This document shows positions 1-8,772 of a stretch of 64,000 bases of DNA, in pieces. Under the pieces are notes generated by a model, which saw only the letters and a list, made by a program, of their open reading frames with translations, was not told the origin of the DNA and searched no databases. The translations under genes were made by a program, and so were the position numbers. The stretch is taken from contig NZ_VEFS01000005.1 in assembly GCF_007679045.1 (NCBI RefSeq), positions 149,167 to 213,166 of the forward strand. The letters run 5' to 3'. Numbering within the stretch: the stretch's first letter is position 1; every line of letters starts with the position of its first letter. The DNA is from Microbacterium sp. BH-3-3-3. Lineage in GTDB: Bacteria; Actinomycetota; Actinomycetes; Actinomycetales; Microbacteriaceae.

Positions 1-714
1 GACCATCAGCGCGAGATCGACGTCGCCAACGGCGTCGGGCTCCCGGCCACCGACGGCCTCATCCACATCCCCCGTTCGCTCACGGTCGGCGACCTCACCC
101 GCCGCACCGACCCCGGGCCCCTGGTGCTGCTGGGCGAGCACATCGCGGCGAGTCCGTTCACGCACGTGTCGATCGACAACCGCCGCACCGCCGATTTGGC
201 CACCACCCATCTCGCCGAGGCCGGGTGTCGCCGCGTCGCGTTCCTCGGCCCCCGACTCTCGCGACCCTCGGATGCCGCCGACCAGCGTTTCACCGGCTAT
301 CGCGACGCCGTCGCGCGGCTCGGTCTCGCCGACGAACCGGAGCTCATCGTCTCAGTCGACGCCTTCACCTCCGAGGAGGGGGCGGCGGCGTTGCGCCGTC
401 TGCACGCGACGGGGACGCGCTTCGACGGAGTGGTCTGCTCGAACGACTCGGTCGCGTTCGGCGTGCTGGCCGCGCTGCACGAGAGCGGACTCGCCGTTCC
501 CGCCGACGTCGCGGTGATCGGCATCGACAACGTGCACGCGGCGCGGTTCTCGGTGCCTGCGCTGTCGTCGGTCGCCCCCGACGACGAGGGCATCGTCGAG
601 GCGGCCTTCACCGAGCTCGAACGACAGATGTCGGCGCGGCCCGGCGCCGACGTGCCGGTGCGGCACATCGTCGTCGATGCCGCGGTGGTCGCCCGCGCGA
701 GCACGGCGCGGTGA
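1..714 (+). CDS. LacI-family transcriptional regulator, C-terminal part (5' end outside window)
   Basis: The reading frame is open from base 1 and ends with TGA at 712-714, so only about 237 C-terminal codons are present and the helix-turn-helix lies upstream of the window. The visible part is a periplasmic-binding-like effector domain of the LacI/GalR family. It shows the conserved pattern of a VSIDNRR stretch, the CSNDSVAFG segment and the AVIGIDN segment that hold the sugar effector and dimer interface. It is followed after 44 bp by a convergent DeoR gene. Its target is not visible, but the nearby esterase and CUT2 genes are candidates. Family is secure; the effector is unknown. Confidence 0.88.
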   Translation, partial: DHQREIDVANGVGLPATDGLIHIPRSLTVGDLTRRTDPGPLVLLGEHIAASPFTHVSIDNRRTADLATTHLAEAGCRRVAFLGPRLSRPSDAADQRFTGYRDAVARLGLADEPELIVSVDAFTSEEGAAALRRLHATGTRFDGVVCSNDSVAFGVLAALHESGLAVPADVAVIGIDNVHAARFSVPALSSVAPDDEGIVEAAFTELERQMSARPGADVPVRHIVVDAAVVARASTAR

Positions 715-758
715 GCATCCGCTCCGCCGCCCGCAGCCCGCACGGCGGCGGGCGGTGC

Positions 759-1550
759 TCAGTCGTCGTCGCCGGCGGCGATCCAGAGCTCGGCGACGTG
801 TGCGCGCAAGGTCTCTTCGGTTTCGGGATCGAGGCCCTCGTCCATCACGACGAGGTCGACCTCGTTGAGGTCGACGATCGTGGTGAGACCGACCGCCCCC
901 CACTTGGTGTGATCGGCGAGCACGACGGCGCGGGCACCCGCGGCCACGAGGGCGCGATTGGTCTCGGCCTCGAGCAGGTTCGAGGTCGTCAGCCCCGCGG
1001 TCAGGTCGATGCCGCGCACGCCGAGGAACACGACGTCGCAGTGCAGGTGCTCGAGCGACGCCACGGCCACCGGACCCACGAGGGCGTCCGCCGGGGTGCG
1101 CACCCCGCCGGTGAGCACCACCGTCTGGGTGTACGGCTCGTCGGCGCGGTCGGGCCGGGCGAAGACCTCGGCGACCGGCAGCGAGTTGGTCACGATCGTC
1201 AGGTCGTCGACGCCGTGCAGTTCGCGGGCCAGCGCCCACGTGCTCGACCCTCCGCCGAGGCCGACCGACATGCCCGGCTCGACGAGCGTGGCGGCGCGAC
1301 GCGCGATCGCGCGCTTGCCGTCACCGTTGCGACGCGACTGCGCGGCGAGGGTGCGCGGCGAGTCGTCGGCGCGAGCCACCCGTGCCCCGCCGCGCACCTT
1401 GTCGACGTAGCCGTCGGAGGCGAGCACGTCGAGGTCGCGGCGGATCGTCATCTCGCTCACGCCCAGGGTCGCGGCCAGATCCGGAACCGCGGCGGCGCCC
1501 AGTCGGCGCACCTCGGTCAGCAGGCGGGATCGGCGTTCGGCGGCGAGCAC
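759..1550 (-). CDS. DeoR-family transcriptional regulator
   Basis: The 263-residue protein begins with a DeoR winged helix (about residues 5-58), including the family recognition segment VSEMTIRRDLDVL and the wing KVRGGA. A DeoR sensor domain of the sugar-phosphate-isomerase-like fold follows, with the glycine-rich GLGGGSSTWA segment near residue 95. The GTG start has an AGAGGA ribosome site six bases upstream. The gene diverges from the two esterase genes with only 47 bp between starts, so it probably controls them as well as itself. DeoR sensors normally bind a phosphorylated sugar; which one cannot be read here. Confidence 0.9.
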   Translation of the reverse strand: MLAAERRSRLLTEVRRLGAAAVPDLAATLGVSEMTIRRDLDVLASDGYVDKVRGGARVARADDSPRTLAAQSRRNGDGKRAIARRAATLVEPGMSVGLGGGSSTWALARELHGVDDLTIVTNSLPVAEVFARPDRADEPYTQTVVLTGGVRTPADALVGPVAVASLEHLHCDVVFLGVRGIDLTAGLTTSNLLEAETNRALVAAGARAVVLADHTKWGAVGLTTIVDLNEVDLVVMDEGLDPETEETLRAHVAELWIAAGDDD

Positions 1551-1597
1551 GATCGTTCCTCTCGGTCGGGCCTCCAGTCTTCCACGGCGGGTGCGCG

Positions 1598-2617
1598 GTG
1601 AACGGCGTCATCGCCGACCGCTCGGGCGACGGCGACTACGGCTTCGAGCTCCCGGCCCTGCGCGCGGTGCCGCCGGTGCCGCCGCCGCCCGGCTTCGCCG
1701 AGCGGTGGGCCGGGTGGTTCGCCGAGGCGATGACCGTCGATCCCGCGCCCCGGGTGGTCTCGACCGAGCAGCGCGACGATCGCGTGATCGCGCTGGTCGA
1801 GCACACGGTGTCGGGCGGTCTGCGGGTGCGCGGCTGGTTCGCCACGGCCGTCGGCGGCATCGCGCCCCGGGTCGGCGTCGTCCACAGTCACGGGTACGGC
1901 GGGCGCGAGGGGCCCGACTTCGATCGCGTGCCCGACGACGCCGCGGTGTTCTTCCCCGTGGCGCGGGGCCAGGGAGTGCTCAACGCCGGTGTCGGCGCAC
2001 CCACCCCCGCCGACGGACACGTGCTGCACGGCATCCACTCGATCGAGGACTACGTGCTGGGGCGGTGCGCGGTCGATCTGTGGCACGCCGGGTCGGCGCT
2101 GCGGGCCCTCGCGGGTGAGGTGCCGCTGTACCTCGTCGGCGAGAGCTTCGGCGGGGGAGTGGGCGCCCTCGCCCTGCCGTGGGACGACCGGATCGTCGGC
2201 GCCACGCTCGTCGTGCCGAGCTTCGGGCAGTACGACCTGCGCCTGCGCATGCCGTGCGAGGGCAGCGGCGAGCGCGTCCGCGGCCACGTCGCCCGGCGCC
2301 CCCGCGCCCGCGAGGTTCTGCGCTTCTTCGACGCCTCGACCGCGGCCACCTTCGCGCGCGTCCCGGTGCGCGTCGAAGCCGCCCTGCGCGACCGGCACGT
2401 GCCGCCCGCCGGGCAGTTCGCCGTTGCGAACGCGATCGATCAGGCACCCGATGCCGCGCTCGAGCTCGAGGTGCTCGCCTACGGCCACCGCGAGTACCCC
2501 GAGCTCCCCCTCGTCCTCGAGCGCACGTTCTCTGCGACGCGCGCCCACATCGCCCGGGTGCTCGCGCACCCCTCGACCGCTCTGGAGACCCCGTGGCCCA
2601 CTTCGACCTTCCGCTGA
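1598..2617 (+). CDS. Acetylxylan esterase-like alpha/beta hydrolase
   Basis: This 339-residue protein belongs to the alpha/beta hydrolases of the acetylxylan esterase/cephalosporin-C deacetylase group. An oxyanion-side HGYGG occurs near residue 98 and the nucleophile elbow GESFGGG sits at 181-187 (Ser183). The C-terminal His lies near YGHRE. It is more divergent from classical members than the gene that follows. I chose the GTG at 1598, just after the divergent DeoR promoter region; an ATG at 1730 would cut off conserved sequence. Its last 25 bases overlap the next gene, so the two are translationally coupled. Likely role is removal of acetyl groups from plant glycans, an inference from family. 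Confidence 0.72.
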   Translation: MNGVIADRSGDGDYGFELPALRAVPPVPPPPGFAERWAGWFAEAMTVDPAPRVVSTEQRDDRVIALVEHTVSGGLRVRGWFATAVGGIAPRVGVVHSHGYGGREGPDFDRVPDDAAVFFPVARGQGVLNAGVGAPTPADGHVLHGIHSIEDYVLGRCAVDLWHAGSALRALAGEVPLYLVGESFGGGVGALALPWDDRIVGATLVVPSFGQYDLRLRMPCEGSGERVRGHVARRPRAREVLRFFDASTAATFARVPVRVEAALRDRHVPPAGQFAVANAIDQAPDAALELEVLAYGHREYPELPLVLERTFSATRAHIARVLAHPSTALETPWPTSTFR

Positions 2618-3564
2618 GCGCGCTGGAGACCTTCCGCCCCGACCGGGACGAGCCCGCCGACTTCGACGCCTTCTGGGCCGACACGCTCGCCGAGGCGCGC
2701 GGGTTGGCGTGGGAGCCCCGATTCAGCCCCGTCGATCCTGTCGACAGCGGGGTGACCGGCGTCGACGTCGACGACGTGGAGTTCGCCGGCTTCGGCGGGC
2801 ATCCGATCCGCGCGTGGCTCGTACGACCGCGCGGGGTCGACGGACCGCTGCCGTGCGTCGTGCAGTACATCGGCTACAACTCCGGGCGCGGCCTGGCGCA
2901 CCAGCACACCCTGCTGCCGACGGCGGGCTTCGCCGTTCTCGTCATGGACACCCGCGGGCAGGGCAGCGGTGCGCTGCCGGGGGCCACTCCCGATCCGGTC
3001 GGATCGGCTCCGCACACGGCGGGACGCCTGACCGACGGCATCGACGATCCCGCCCACGCGTACTACCGGCGGGTCTTCTGCGACGCGGTGCTCGCGATCG
3101 ACGCCGCGCGCGCCCACCCGGCGATCGACGGTGCGCGCGTGAGCGTCTGGGGCGGAAGCCAGGGCGGCGGTATCGCGCTCGCCGCGGCGGCGCTGGGCGA
3201 CGGACTGCGGTTCGCGGCGATCGACTTCCCCTTCCTCAGCGGCATCCGCCGTGCCGTCTCGATCACCGACGCCGCGCCCTACCGCGAGCTCGTCACCTAC
3301 CTGCAGATCCGGCGAGGTGACGAGGAGCAGGTGTTCCGCACCCTGTCGTACCTCGACGGCGTCAACTTCGCCGCGCGCGCCCGGGTCCCGGCGCTGTTCT
3401 CGGTGGGGCTGATGGATGCCGTGTGCCCGCCCTCCACGGTGTTTGCGGCCTACAACCACTACGCGGGCGAGAAGGGCATCCGCGTCTACCCGTACAACGG
3501 CCACGAGGGCGGCGGTCCCGTGCACCAGCGCGAGGTGCTGCGCGCCCTCGCCGCCCGCGGCTGA
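2593..3564 (+). CDS. Acetylxylan esterase / cephalosporin-C deacetylase family
   Basis: A 323-residue member of the AXE1 family (carbohydrate esterase family 7), of typical length. The catalytic Ser189 sits in GGSQGG. Asp275 (GLMDAVCPP) and His304 (NGHEGG) complete the triad at spacings almost identical to the well-studied Thermotoga enzyme. The DTRGQG motif that marks the family is near residue 119. There is no signal peptide, so it acts inside the cell on imported acetylated oligosaccharides. The GTG start overlaps the previous gene by 25 bases and has GGAG seven bases upstream. A hairpin terminator follows. Confidence 0.9.
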   Translation: MAHFDLPLSALETFRPDRDEPADFDAFWADTLAEARGLAWEPRFSPVDPVDSGVTGVDVDDVEFAGFGGHPIRAWLVRPRGVDGPLPCVVQYIGYNSGRGLAHQHTLLPTAGFAVLVMDTRGQGSGALPGATPDPVGSAPHTAGRLTDGIDDPAHAYYRRVFCDAVLAIDAARAHPAIDGARVSVWGGSQGGGIALAAAALGDGLRFAAIDFPFLSGIRRAVSITDAAPYRELVTYLQIRRGDEEQVFRTLSYLDGVNFAARARVPALFSVGLMDAVCPPSTVFAAYNHYAGEKGIRVYPYNGHEGGGPVHQREVLRALAARG

Positions 3565-3582
3565 CTCCCGCCCGAACGGAAC

Positions 3583-3612
3583 GGGGCCGGACGCCCCCCG
3601 GCATCCGGCCCC
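3583..3612. terminator. Hairpin terminator between convergent genes
   Basis: Arms GGGGCCGGACGCC and GGCATCCGGCCCC pair over 13 bases with one mismatch around a four-base loop. It lies between the convergent esterase and isomerase genes and can serve both. No T run follows. The right arm contains the abundant GGCATCC word. Confidence 0.7.
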
Positions 3613-3651
3613 TCGTCATCGCTCCGGCTCGTCGCCCCCGATGACCCGCGC

Positions 3652-4656
3652 TCAGCGTGTGCTGAACGCCGCGTCGAACGCCGCCCCCGAGGGCTCGTAC
3701 GACGACAGCTTGCGCACGAAGCCGAGTGCCTCGGGCGCCCCGACCAGGCGGTCCATGCCCGCGTCCTCCCACTCGACCGACAGCGGCCCGTCGTAGCCGA
3801 TCGCGTTGAGCATGCGGAAGGCGTCCTCCCACGGCACGTCGCCGTGGCCGGTGGAGATGAAGTCCCACCCGCGGCGCGGATCGGCCCACGGCAGGTGCGA
3901 GGCCAGCCGGCCGTTGCGGCCGTTGGTGAGGCGCTTCTTCGTGTCCTTACAGTGCACGTGGATGATGCGGTCGCGGAAGTCCCAGAGGAAGGCGACCGGG
4001 TCGATGTCCTGCCACACCATGTGCGAGGGGTCCCAGTTGAGCCCGAACGCCTCGCGATTGCCGATCGCCTCGAGGGCGCGCGTCGCGGTCCAGTAGTCGT
4101 AGGCGATCTCCGAGGGGTGCACCTCGTGGGCGAAGCGCACGCCGACCTCGTCGAAGACGTCGAGGATCGGGTTCCACCGGTCCGCGAAGTCGCGGTAGCC
4201 GGCCTCGACCATCTCTTCGGTGGCGGGCGGGAACATCGCGACGTACTTCCAGATGCTCGAGCCGGTGAACCCGGTCACGATCTTCACGCCGAGCTTTGCC
4301 GCGAGCCGCGCGGTGTTCTTCATCTCTTCGGCCGCGCGCTGCCGCACTCCCTCGGGGTCGCCGTCGCCCCACACGCGGTCCGACACGATGTCGCGGTGGC
4401 GCTGGTCGATCGGATCGTCGCAGACGGCCTGGCCCTTGAGGTGGTTGGCGATGGCGAACACCTTCAGCCCGTGGCGCTCGAGCACCTCGAGCCTGCCCTG
4501 CACGTACGCCTCGTCGTCCCAGCGCCACGGGTCGAGGTGGTCGCCCCAGCAGGCGATCTCGAGGCCGTCGTAGCCCCACTCTCCGGCGAGGCGCGCCACC
4601 TCCTCGAACGGCAGGTCGGCCCACTGGCCGGTGAACAGCGTGATCGGTCGCGTCAT
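3652..4656 (-). CDS. Sugar phosphate isomerase/epimerase-type TIM barrel
   Basis: A 334-residue AP-endonuclease-2-like TIM barrel. The metal-binding segments are visible: [10 protein letters not shown] early, HEVHP near the middle, [16 protein letters not shown], and SVEWED near the end. Such proteins bind one divalent metal and act on sugars or keto-sugars as isomerases, epimerases, dehydratases or lyases. The ATG has GAGAGGA upstream and starts 23 bp after the Gfo/Idh gene, so they form one unit fed by the CUT2 binding-protein promoter. Paired Gfo/Idh oxidase and TIM barrel is a hallmark of 3-keto-sugar pathways, so it may process an oxidised glycoside. That is inference. Confidence 0.82.
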   Translation of the reverse strand: MTRPITLFTGQWADLPFEEVARLAGEWGYDGLEIACWGDHLDPWRWDDEAYVQGRLEVLERHGLKVFAIANHLKGQAVCDDPIDQRHRDIVSDRVWGDGDPEGVRQRAAEEMKNTARLAAKLGVKIVTGFTGSSIWKYVAMFPPATEEMVEAGYRDFADRWNPILDVFDEVGVRFAHEVHPSEIAYDYWTATRALEAIGNREAFGLNWDPSHMVWQDIDPVAFLWDFRDRIIHVHCKDTKKRLTNGRNGRLASHLPWADPRRGWDFISTGHGDVPWEDAFRMLNAIGYDGPLSVEWEDAGMDRLVGAPEALGFVRKLSSYEPSGAAFDAAFSTR

Positions 4657-4679
4657 TGCGTTCGTCCTCTCGGTCTCGG

Positions 4680-5900
4680 TCAGGATGCCGCGTAGGCGCG
4701 GTCGTCGGCGGAAACGTCTGCGGGGGCGGGGTCGGCCTCGACACCGGTCCAGACGCCGTCGGCGTCGGAGCTGCGTGTGACGGCGTCGAGCACCTGCTGC
4801 ACGTGCAGGCCGTCGGCGAACGACGGCCGCGGGTCGTGGGAGGCCGCGACGGCCTCGACGAAGTCCTTCGCCTGGTGCGAGAACCCGTGCTCGTAGCCGA
4901 TCATGTGACCGGCCGGCCACCACGCGCTCATGTAGGGGTGCTCGGGCTCGGTGACGAGGATGCGTCGGAACCCCTGCTCGGTCGCGGGGGCGGTCGCGTC
5001 GTAGAACTGCAGCTCGTTGGGGCTCTCGAGATCGAACGCGAGCGAGCCGAGCGCGCCCGAGATCTCCACGCGCAGGGCGTTCTTGCGCCCGGTGCGGAAA
5101 CGCGAGGCCTCGAACGAGGCCAGGGCTCCGCCGTCGAAGCGGCCGAGGAACAGAGCGACGTCGTCGACCGTGACGGCGGCGCGCTCGGCACCGGCCGACC
5201 CGGAGAGGCCGGAGCGCTCCGCCAGCACGGGGCGTTCCGAGACGATCGTCTCGACGACGCCGGCCACGCGGGTCAGGCGGCGTCCGGTCATGAACTCGGC
5301 GATGTCGATCGCGTGGGCGCCGATGTCGCCCAGGGCGCCCGAGCCGGCGCGTTCCTTCTGCAGGCGCCACGTGAGCGGGGCCTCGGCGTCGCTGAGCCAG
5401 TCCTGCAGGTACTCGGCCCGCACCTGGCGGATCTCGCCCAGGCGGCCGTCGGCGATGAGGTCGCGGGCGAAGGTGGCCGCGGGAACGCGGCGGTAGGTGA
5501 AGCCGACCATCGAGCGCACGCCTGTCGAGCGAGCGGATGCCGCGGCCTCGGCCATGCGCCGCGCCTCGGCGACGGTGTTGGCGAGGGGCTTCTCGCACAG
5601 CACGTGTTTTCCGGCTTCGAGGGCGGCGATGGCGATCTCGGCGTGCGAGTCGCCGGGGGTGACGATGTCGACGACGTCGATGTCGTCGCGCGCGATCACC
5701 TCGCGCCAGTCGATCGAGCTCTCGGCCCAGCCCCAGGTGTCGGCGGCGGATCGGGTGCGCTCGGCGTCGCGGCCGACGAGCACGCTCATGCGGGGAGTGA
5801 GGGGGAGGTCGAAGAAGCGGGGTGCGACGCGCCATCCCTGGGAGTGCGCGGCGCCCATGAATCCCGCGCCGATCATGGCGATGCGAAGGTCCTGGGTCAC
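4680..5900 (-). CDS. Gfo/Idh/MocA-family NAD(P)-dependent oxidoreductase
   Basis: The 406-residue protein has an N-terminal Rossmann fold with GAGFMG at residues 11-16 and the EKP signature at 103-105 (CEKPLANTV), followed by the alpha/beta sheet domain of the family. It would oxidise or reduce a sugar, inositol or glycoside with NAD(P). The GTG start (reading [10 protein letters not shown] next) follows a purine-rich stretch. It lies downstream of the CUT2 substrate-binding protein across a strong hairpin and upstream of the TIM-barrel isomerase. The exact substrate is unknown; inositol, levoglucosan and glucosides are all used by relatives. Confidence 0.87.
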   Translation of the reverse strand: MTQDLRIAMIGAGFMGAAHSQGWRVAPRFFDLPLTPRMSVLVGRDAERTRSAADTWGWAESSIDWREVIARDDIDVVDIVTPGDSHAEIAIAALEAGKHVLCEKPLANTVAEARRMAEAAASARSTGVRSMVGFTYRRVPAATFARDLIADGRLGEIRQVRAEYLQDWLSDAEAPLTWRLQKERAGSGALGDIGAHAIDIAEFMTGRRLTRVAGVVETIVSERPVLAERSGLSGSAGAERAAVTVDDVALFLGRFDGGALASFEASRFRTGRKNALRVEISGALGSLAFDLESPNELQFYDATAPATEQGFRRILVTEPEHPYMSAWWPAGHMIGYEHGFSHQAKDFVEAVAASHDPRPSFADGLHVQQVLDAVTRSSDADGVWTGVEADPAPADVSADDRAYAAS

Positions 5901-5926
5901 GGTGGGGTCTCTCTCTGCGAAAGGGT

Positions 5927-5959
5927 GTGGGGCGCCTGCGGTTGCCGCGGGCGCCCCAC
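5927..5959 (-). terminator. Strong hairpin after the CUT2 binding-protein gene
   Basis: GTGGGGCGCC and GGCGCCCCAC pair, and an inner GCGG-TTG-CCGC stem continues the helix. It begins five bases beyond the binding-protein stop codon and lies before the Gfo/Idh gene of the same strand. It is probably a partial terminator or a 3' RNA stabiliser that keeps binding-protein mRNA in excess. Confidence 0.65.
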
Positions 5960-5964
5960 GGTGG

Positions 5965-7014
5965 TCAGGACTCGAACGAGAGGTCGATGAAGTCCGCCAC
6001 GTTGTCCTTGGTGACGACGGGCGCATCGAGCACGATGCGGTTCGGCACGCTCGGGGTGATGAGGTCGCCCGCGGTCTTGCCCTGCGCGATGAGGCGGGCC
6101 AGCGCGATGCCGTCGGCGGCCTGCGTCGACGGGTAGATGACGGTGGCCTGCAGGGGAGTGTCTCCGGCCTGGATCGCCTCCATGGCGTTGCGGCTGCCCG
6201 CGCCGCCGACCATGAAGAACTCGTCGCGACCGGCGGCGGTGATGGCCGCCAGCACGCCGATGCCCTGGTCGTCGTCGTGGTTCCAGATCGCGTCGATCTT
6301 GGGGTTGGCCGACAGCAGCTGCGAGGTCACGGACTCGCCGCCCTGCACCGTGAAGTCGGCGGCGACGCGGGGGCCGACCTTCAGGCCGCAGTCGTCGAGG
6401 GCGTCGGCGAATCCGGCCGAGCGGTCCTGCGTGAGCGGGAGGGAGTCGATACCGGCGATCTCGGCCACGACGGCGTCGCTCTGGCCGCTGAGCTGACCGC
6501 AGATGTAGGTTCCGGCGCTGACGCCCATGCCGTAGTTGTCGCCGAGCACGGTGGAGCGGGCGGCGAAGGGGCTCGAGAACTCGCGGTCGACGTTGATGAC
6601 GGGGATGCCCGCCTCCATCGCCTTGGTGGCGACCTCGGTGAGGGCCGCGCCGTCGCTGGGCAGCAGCACGATGGCATCCACCTTGTTGTTGATGAAGGTC
6701 TCGACCGCGGCGATCTGCGCGTTGACGTCGTTGGTACCCTCCGCGACCTGCAGGTCGACGTCGGGGAAGCTGGCGGCGGCGGCGAGGGCGCCGGAGTTGA
6801 TGGCGCCGAGCCAGCCGTGGTCGGCGGCGGGGCCCGAGAAACCGATCGTGACGGTGTCGCCGGTGGCGGCGTTCTCTTCGGTGGTGGTGCCCTGGTCGAC
6901 GATGTTCTCGGCGTCGTCGTTCGAGCCGGTGCAGCCGGCGAGCAGGGTGACCGATGCGAGTACGGCGACGCCGGTGAGAACCAGACGCGAGCGCGACTTC
7001 AGCTGTGAGCGCAT
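5965..7014 (-). CDS. CUT2 sugar ABC transporter substrate-binding lipoprotein
   Basis: A 349-residue periplasmic-binding-protein-like lipoprotein of the ribose/galactose (RbsB) type. The N-terminus has a basic region, a hydrophobic stretch and the lipobox LLAGC with Cys28, so it is anchored outside the membrane. The segments TIGFSGPAADHGWLGAI, VDAIVLLPSDG and AIWNHDDDQG are typical pentose/hexose-binding landmarks. The ATG at 7014 is set by a near-perfect AAGGAGG nine bases upstream; longer frames would extend into the promoter. It is divergent from its own ATPase and permease. The sugar is unknown. Confidence 0.92.
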   Translation of the reverse strand: MRSQLKSRSRLVLTGVAVLASVTLLAGCTGSNDDAENIVDQGTTTEENAATGDTVTIGFSGPAADHGWLGAINSGALAAAASFPDVDLQVAEGTNDVNAQIAAVETFINNKVDAIVLLPSDGAALTEVATKAMEAGIPVINVDREFSSPFAARSTVLGDNYGMGVSAGTYICGQLSGQSDAVVAEIAGIDSLPLTQDRSAGFADALDDCGLKVGPRVAADFTVQGGESVTSQLLSANPKIDAIWNHDDDQGIGVLAAITAAGRDEFFMVGGAGSRNAMEAIQAGDTPLQATVIYPSTQAADGIALARLIAQGKTAGDLITPSVPNRIVLDAPVVTKDNVADFIDLSFES

Positions 7015-7093
7015 GTACTTCCTCCTTGAAATGTGATGCGGCAGGCGCCATCGCGGGCCCCGAATCGAGGAGGCGTCCACGGTGACGCGGCTC

Positions 7094-7124
7094 ACGCTAG
7101 CAGAAAGGTTTCGAAAGCAGTCAA
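7094..7124 (-). promoter_or_regulatory. Promoter of the CUT2 binding-protein operon
   Basis: On the minus strand TTGACT (7119-7124) is followed after 19 bases by TAGCGT (7094-7099), which is preceded by an extended -10 TGC. It points towards the binding-protein gene. Confidence 0.55.
7107..7118. promoter_or_regulatory. LacI-type operator candidate
   Basis: GGTTTCGAAAGC is a palindrome with a central CG and one mismatched pair, the usual form of LacI-family operators. It lies between the -35 and -10 boxes of the minus-strand promoter. The regulator could be the LacI protein at the window start or another; this is inference. Confidence 0.5.
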
Positions 7125-7148
7125 CTTTTGTTGCTTGCGCGGCAAAAG
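7125..7148. promoter_or_regulatory. Inverted repeat in CUT2 divergent control region
   Basis: CTTTTG and CAAAAG are separated by 12 bases. The repeat sits between the divergent promoters, just upstream of the minus-strand -35 box. It may be an operator for the ROK regulator encoded at 9911. Confidence 0.4.
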
Positions 7149-7239
7149 CGCAAAGAGGCCCTAGACCCGGAGTTTTCACGTTGCGCTCTCCAGTCGTTGC
7201 GCCCTCATAACGATCCTCGCGGCCCGGGTGGCGGCGTGT

Positions 7240-7245
7240 TATGGT
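7240..7245 (+). promoter_or_regulatory. -10 box of leaderless CUT2 ATPase transcript
   Basis: TATGGT ends six bases before the GTG start at 7252, so transcription would begin at or next to the start codon. This decides the choice of that start. Confidence 0.55.
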
Positions 7246-7251
7246 CACCGC

Positions 7252-8772
7252 GTGATCAAAGTTGATTATGAAACGCCATTACTCGTCGTGCGAGGCGTGA
7301 CGAAGTCCTTCTCGGGCGTCCAGGCGCTGCGCGGCGTCGACCTCGAGGTGCGCGCGGGCGAGGTGCACTGCGTGCTCGGTCAGAACGGCGCGGGCAAGTC
7401 GACGCTCATCAAGACGCTCGCCGGCGTGCACCGCCCCGACGGGGGTGAGATCACCTGGCTGGGCGAGGGCGTCGAGATCGCCGACCCGCAGGCGGCGATC
7501 GACCTCGGCATCGCCACGATGTACCAGGAGCTCGACGTCGTCGACGGCCTGACCATCGCCGAGAACATCTTCCTCGGCCACGAGATCGCGCGCGGGGGCT
7601 TCACCAAGCGCTCCGCGGCGGCCCGGCAGACGACCGAGCTGCTGCGCCGGCTCGGGCACGCGAGCCTCTCCCCGCACACCGAGGTCGGTTCGCTCAGCGC
7701 CGCCAACAAGCAGATCGTCAGCATGGCGCGCGCGCTGTCGCACGACATCAAGCTGATCATCATGGACGAACCCTCGGCCGTCCTCGACAGCGAAGAGGTC
7801 AAGAACCTCTTCGCGGTGGTGCGCGAGCTCACCGCCGAGGGTATCGCCGTGGTCTACATCACCCACCGTCTCGAAGAGATCCGCGAGATCGGCGACCGCA
7901 TCACCGTGCTGAAGGACGGGCGCACCACCGCGGTGGGGCTGCCGGCCGCCGAGACCCCGACCTCCGAGCTCATCCGCCTGATGACCGGCCGCGAGATCAC
8001 GAACGTCTTCCCCGAGCGCGTCCCGGTCGCCGCCGACGCCCCCGTCGTGCTCGAGGTGAGCGACCTCGCCCTCGCCGGGGTCTTCTCCGGCGTGTCGTTC
8101 TCGGTGCGCGCGGGAGAGGTCGTGGGGCTGGCGGGCCTGGTCGGTTCGGGGCGGTCCGAGATCCTCGAGACGGTCTACGGTGCGCGTCGCTCGAGCGGCG
8201 GCAGCGTGAGCGTGCGCGGCCGGACCCTCTCGCGCGGGTCGGTGTTCGACGCCGTGAAGGCGGGCGTCGGTCTCTCGCCCGAGGAGCGCAAGAGCCAGGG
8301 TCTGGTGCTCGACGAGCCCATCTTCGTCAATGCGACCCTCGCGACCATGTCGCGCTTCGCGAAGGGCGGGTTCCTCGACGACCGTTCGGCTCGGCGCGCC
8401 GCGCGCGAGCAGCTCGAGACCCTCGAGCTGCGCCCCGCCGATCCCGACCGCGCCGCGCGCACTCTCTCGGGCGGCAACCAGCAGAAGATCCTGCTCGCCC
8501 GCTGGCTCATCCACGGCACGAATGTGCTGCTGCTCGACGAGCCCACCCGCGGCGTCGACGTCGGCGCCCGTGCCGAGATCTACGCCCTCATCCGCGACCT
8601 CGCCGCCGCCGGAAACGCCGTCGTCGTGGTCTCGAGCGAGATCGAAGAGGTGCTCGGACTGGCCGACGTCGTGCTCGTCGTGGCCGACGGCCGGATCCTC
8701 CGCACGCTCCCCTCCCACCAGATCGATGAGCACGGTGTGCTCGACCTCGTCATGAAAGGATCCGCCGCGTGA
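7252..8772 (+). CDS. CUT2 sugar ABC transporter ATP-binding protein
   Basis: A 506-residue protein with two tandem ABC domains, as in RbsA/MglA/XylG. The first domain has Walker A GQNGAGKST at 43-51 and a full Walker B (LIIMDEPSA). Its ABC signature region reads SLSAANKQ, which departs from the LSGGQ consensus. The second domain has a degenerate Walker A (GLVGSGRSE) and a clear signature LSGGNQQK with LLLDEPTRG. The degenerate second site is normal for CUT2 ATPases. The GTG at 7252 is preferred because a -10 hexamer ends six bases upstream; another GTG at 7228 would precede that box. The stop overlaps the permease start by four bases. Confidence 0.93.
   Translation: MIKVDYETPLLVVRGVTKSFSGVQALRGVDLEVRAGEVHCVLGQNGAGKSTLIKTLAGVHRPDGGEITWLGEGVEIADPQAAIDLGIATMYQELDVVDGLTIAENIFLGHEIARGGFTKRSAAARQTTELLRRLGHASLSPHTEVGSLSAANKQIVSMARALSHDIKLIIMDEPSAVLDSEEVKNLFAVVRELTAEGIAVVYITHRLEEIREIGDRITVLKDGRTTAVGLPAAETPTSELIRLMTGREITNVFPERVPVAADAPVVLEVSDLALAGVFSGVSFSVRAGEVVGLAGLVGSGRSEILETVYGARRSSGGSVSVRGRTLSRGSVFDAVKAGVGLSPEERKSQGLVLDEPIFVNATLATMSRFAKGGFLDDRSARRAAREQLETLELRPADPDRAARTLSGGNQQKILLARWLIHGTNVLLLDEPTRGVDVGARAEIYALIRDLAAAGNAVVVVSSEIEEVLGLADVVLVVADGRILRTLPSHQIDEHGVLDLVMKGSAA

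Noticed and set aside
4680..6026. N-terminal extension of the Gfo/Idh protein to an upstream ATG
   Set aside because: The extra residues have no family similarity and would overlap the binding-protein stop and hairpin. The GTG at 5900 puts the Rossmann motif at the usual place.
5965..7248. Longer binding-protein start near 7248
   Set aside because: It would translate the promoter and operator region and move the signal peptide 80 residues inside. The ATG at 7014 has an ideal ribosome site.
8175..8660. Degenerate second ATP site as a sign of a broken transporter
   Set aside because: A GLVGSGRSE-type second Walker A is normal for RbsA/MglA-type ATPases.
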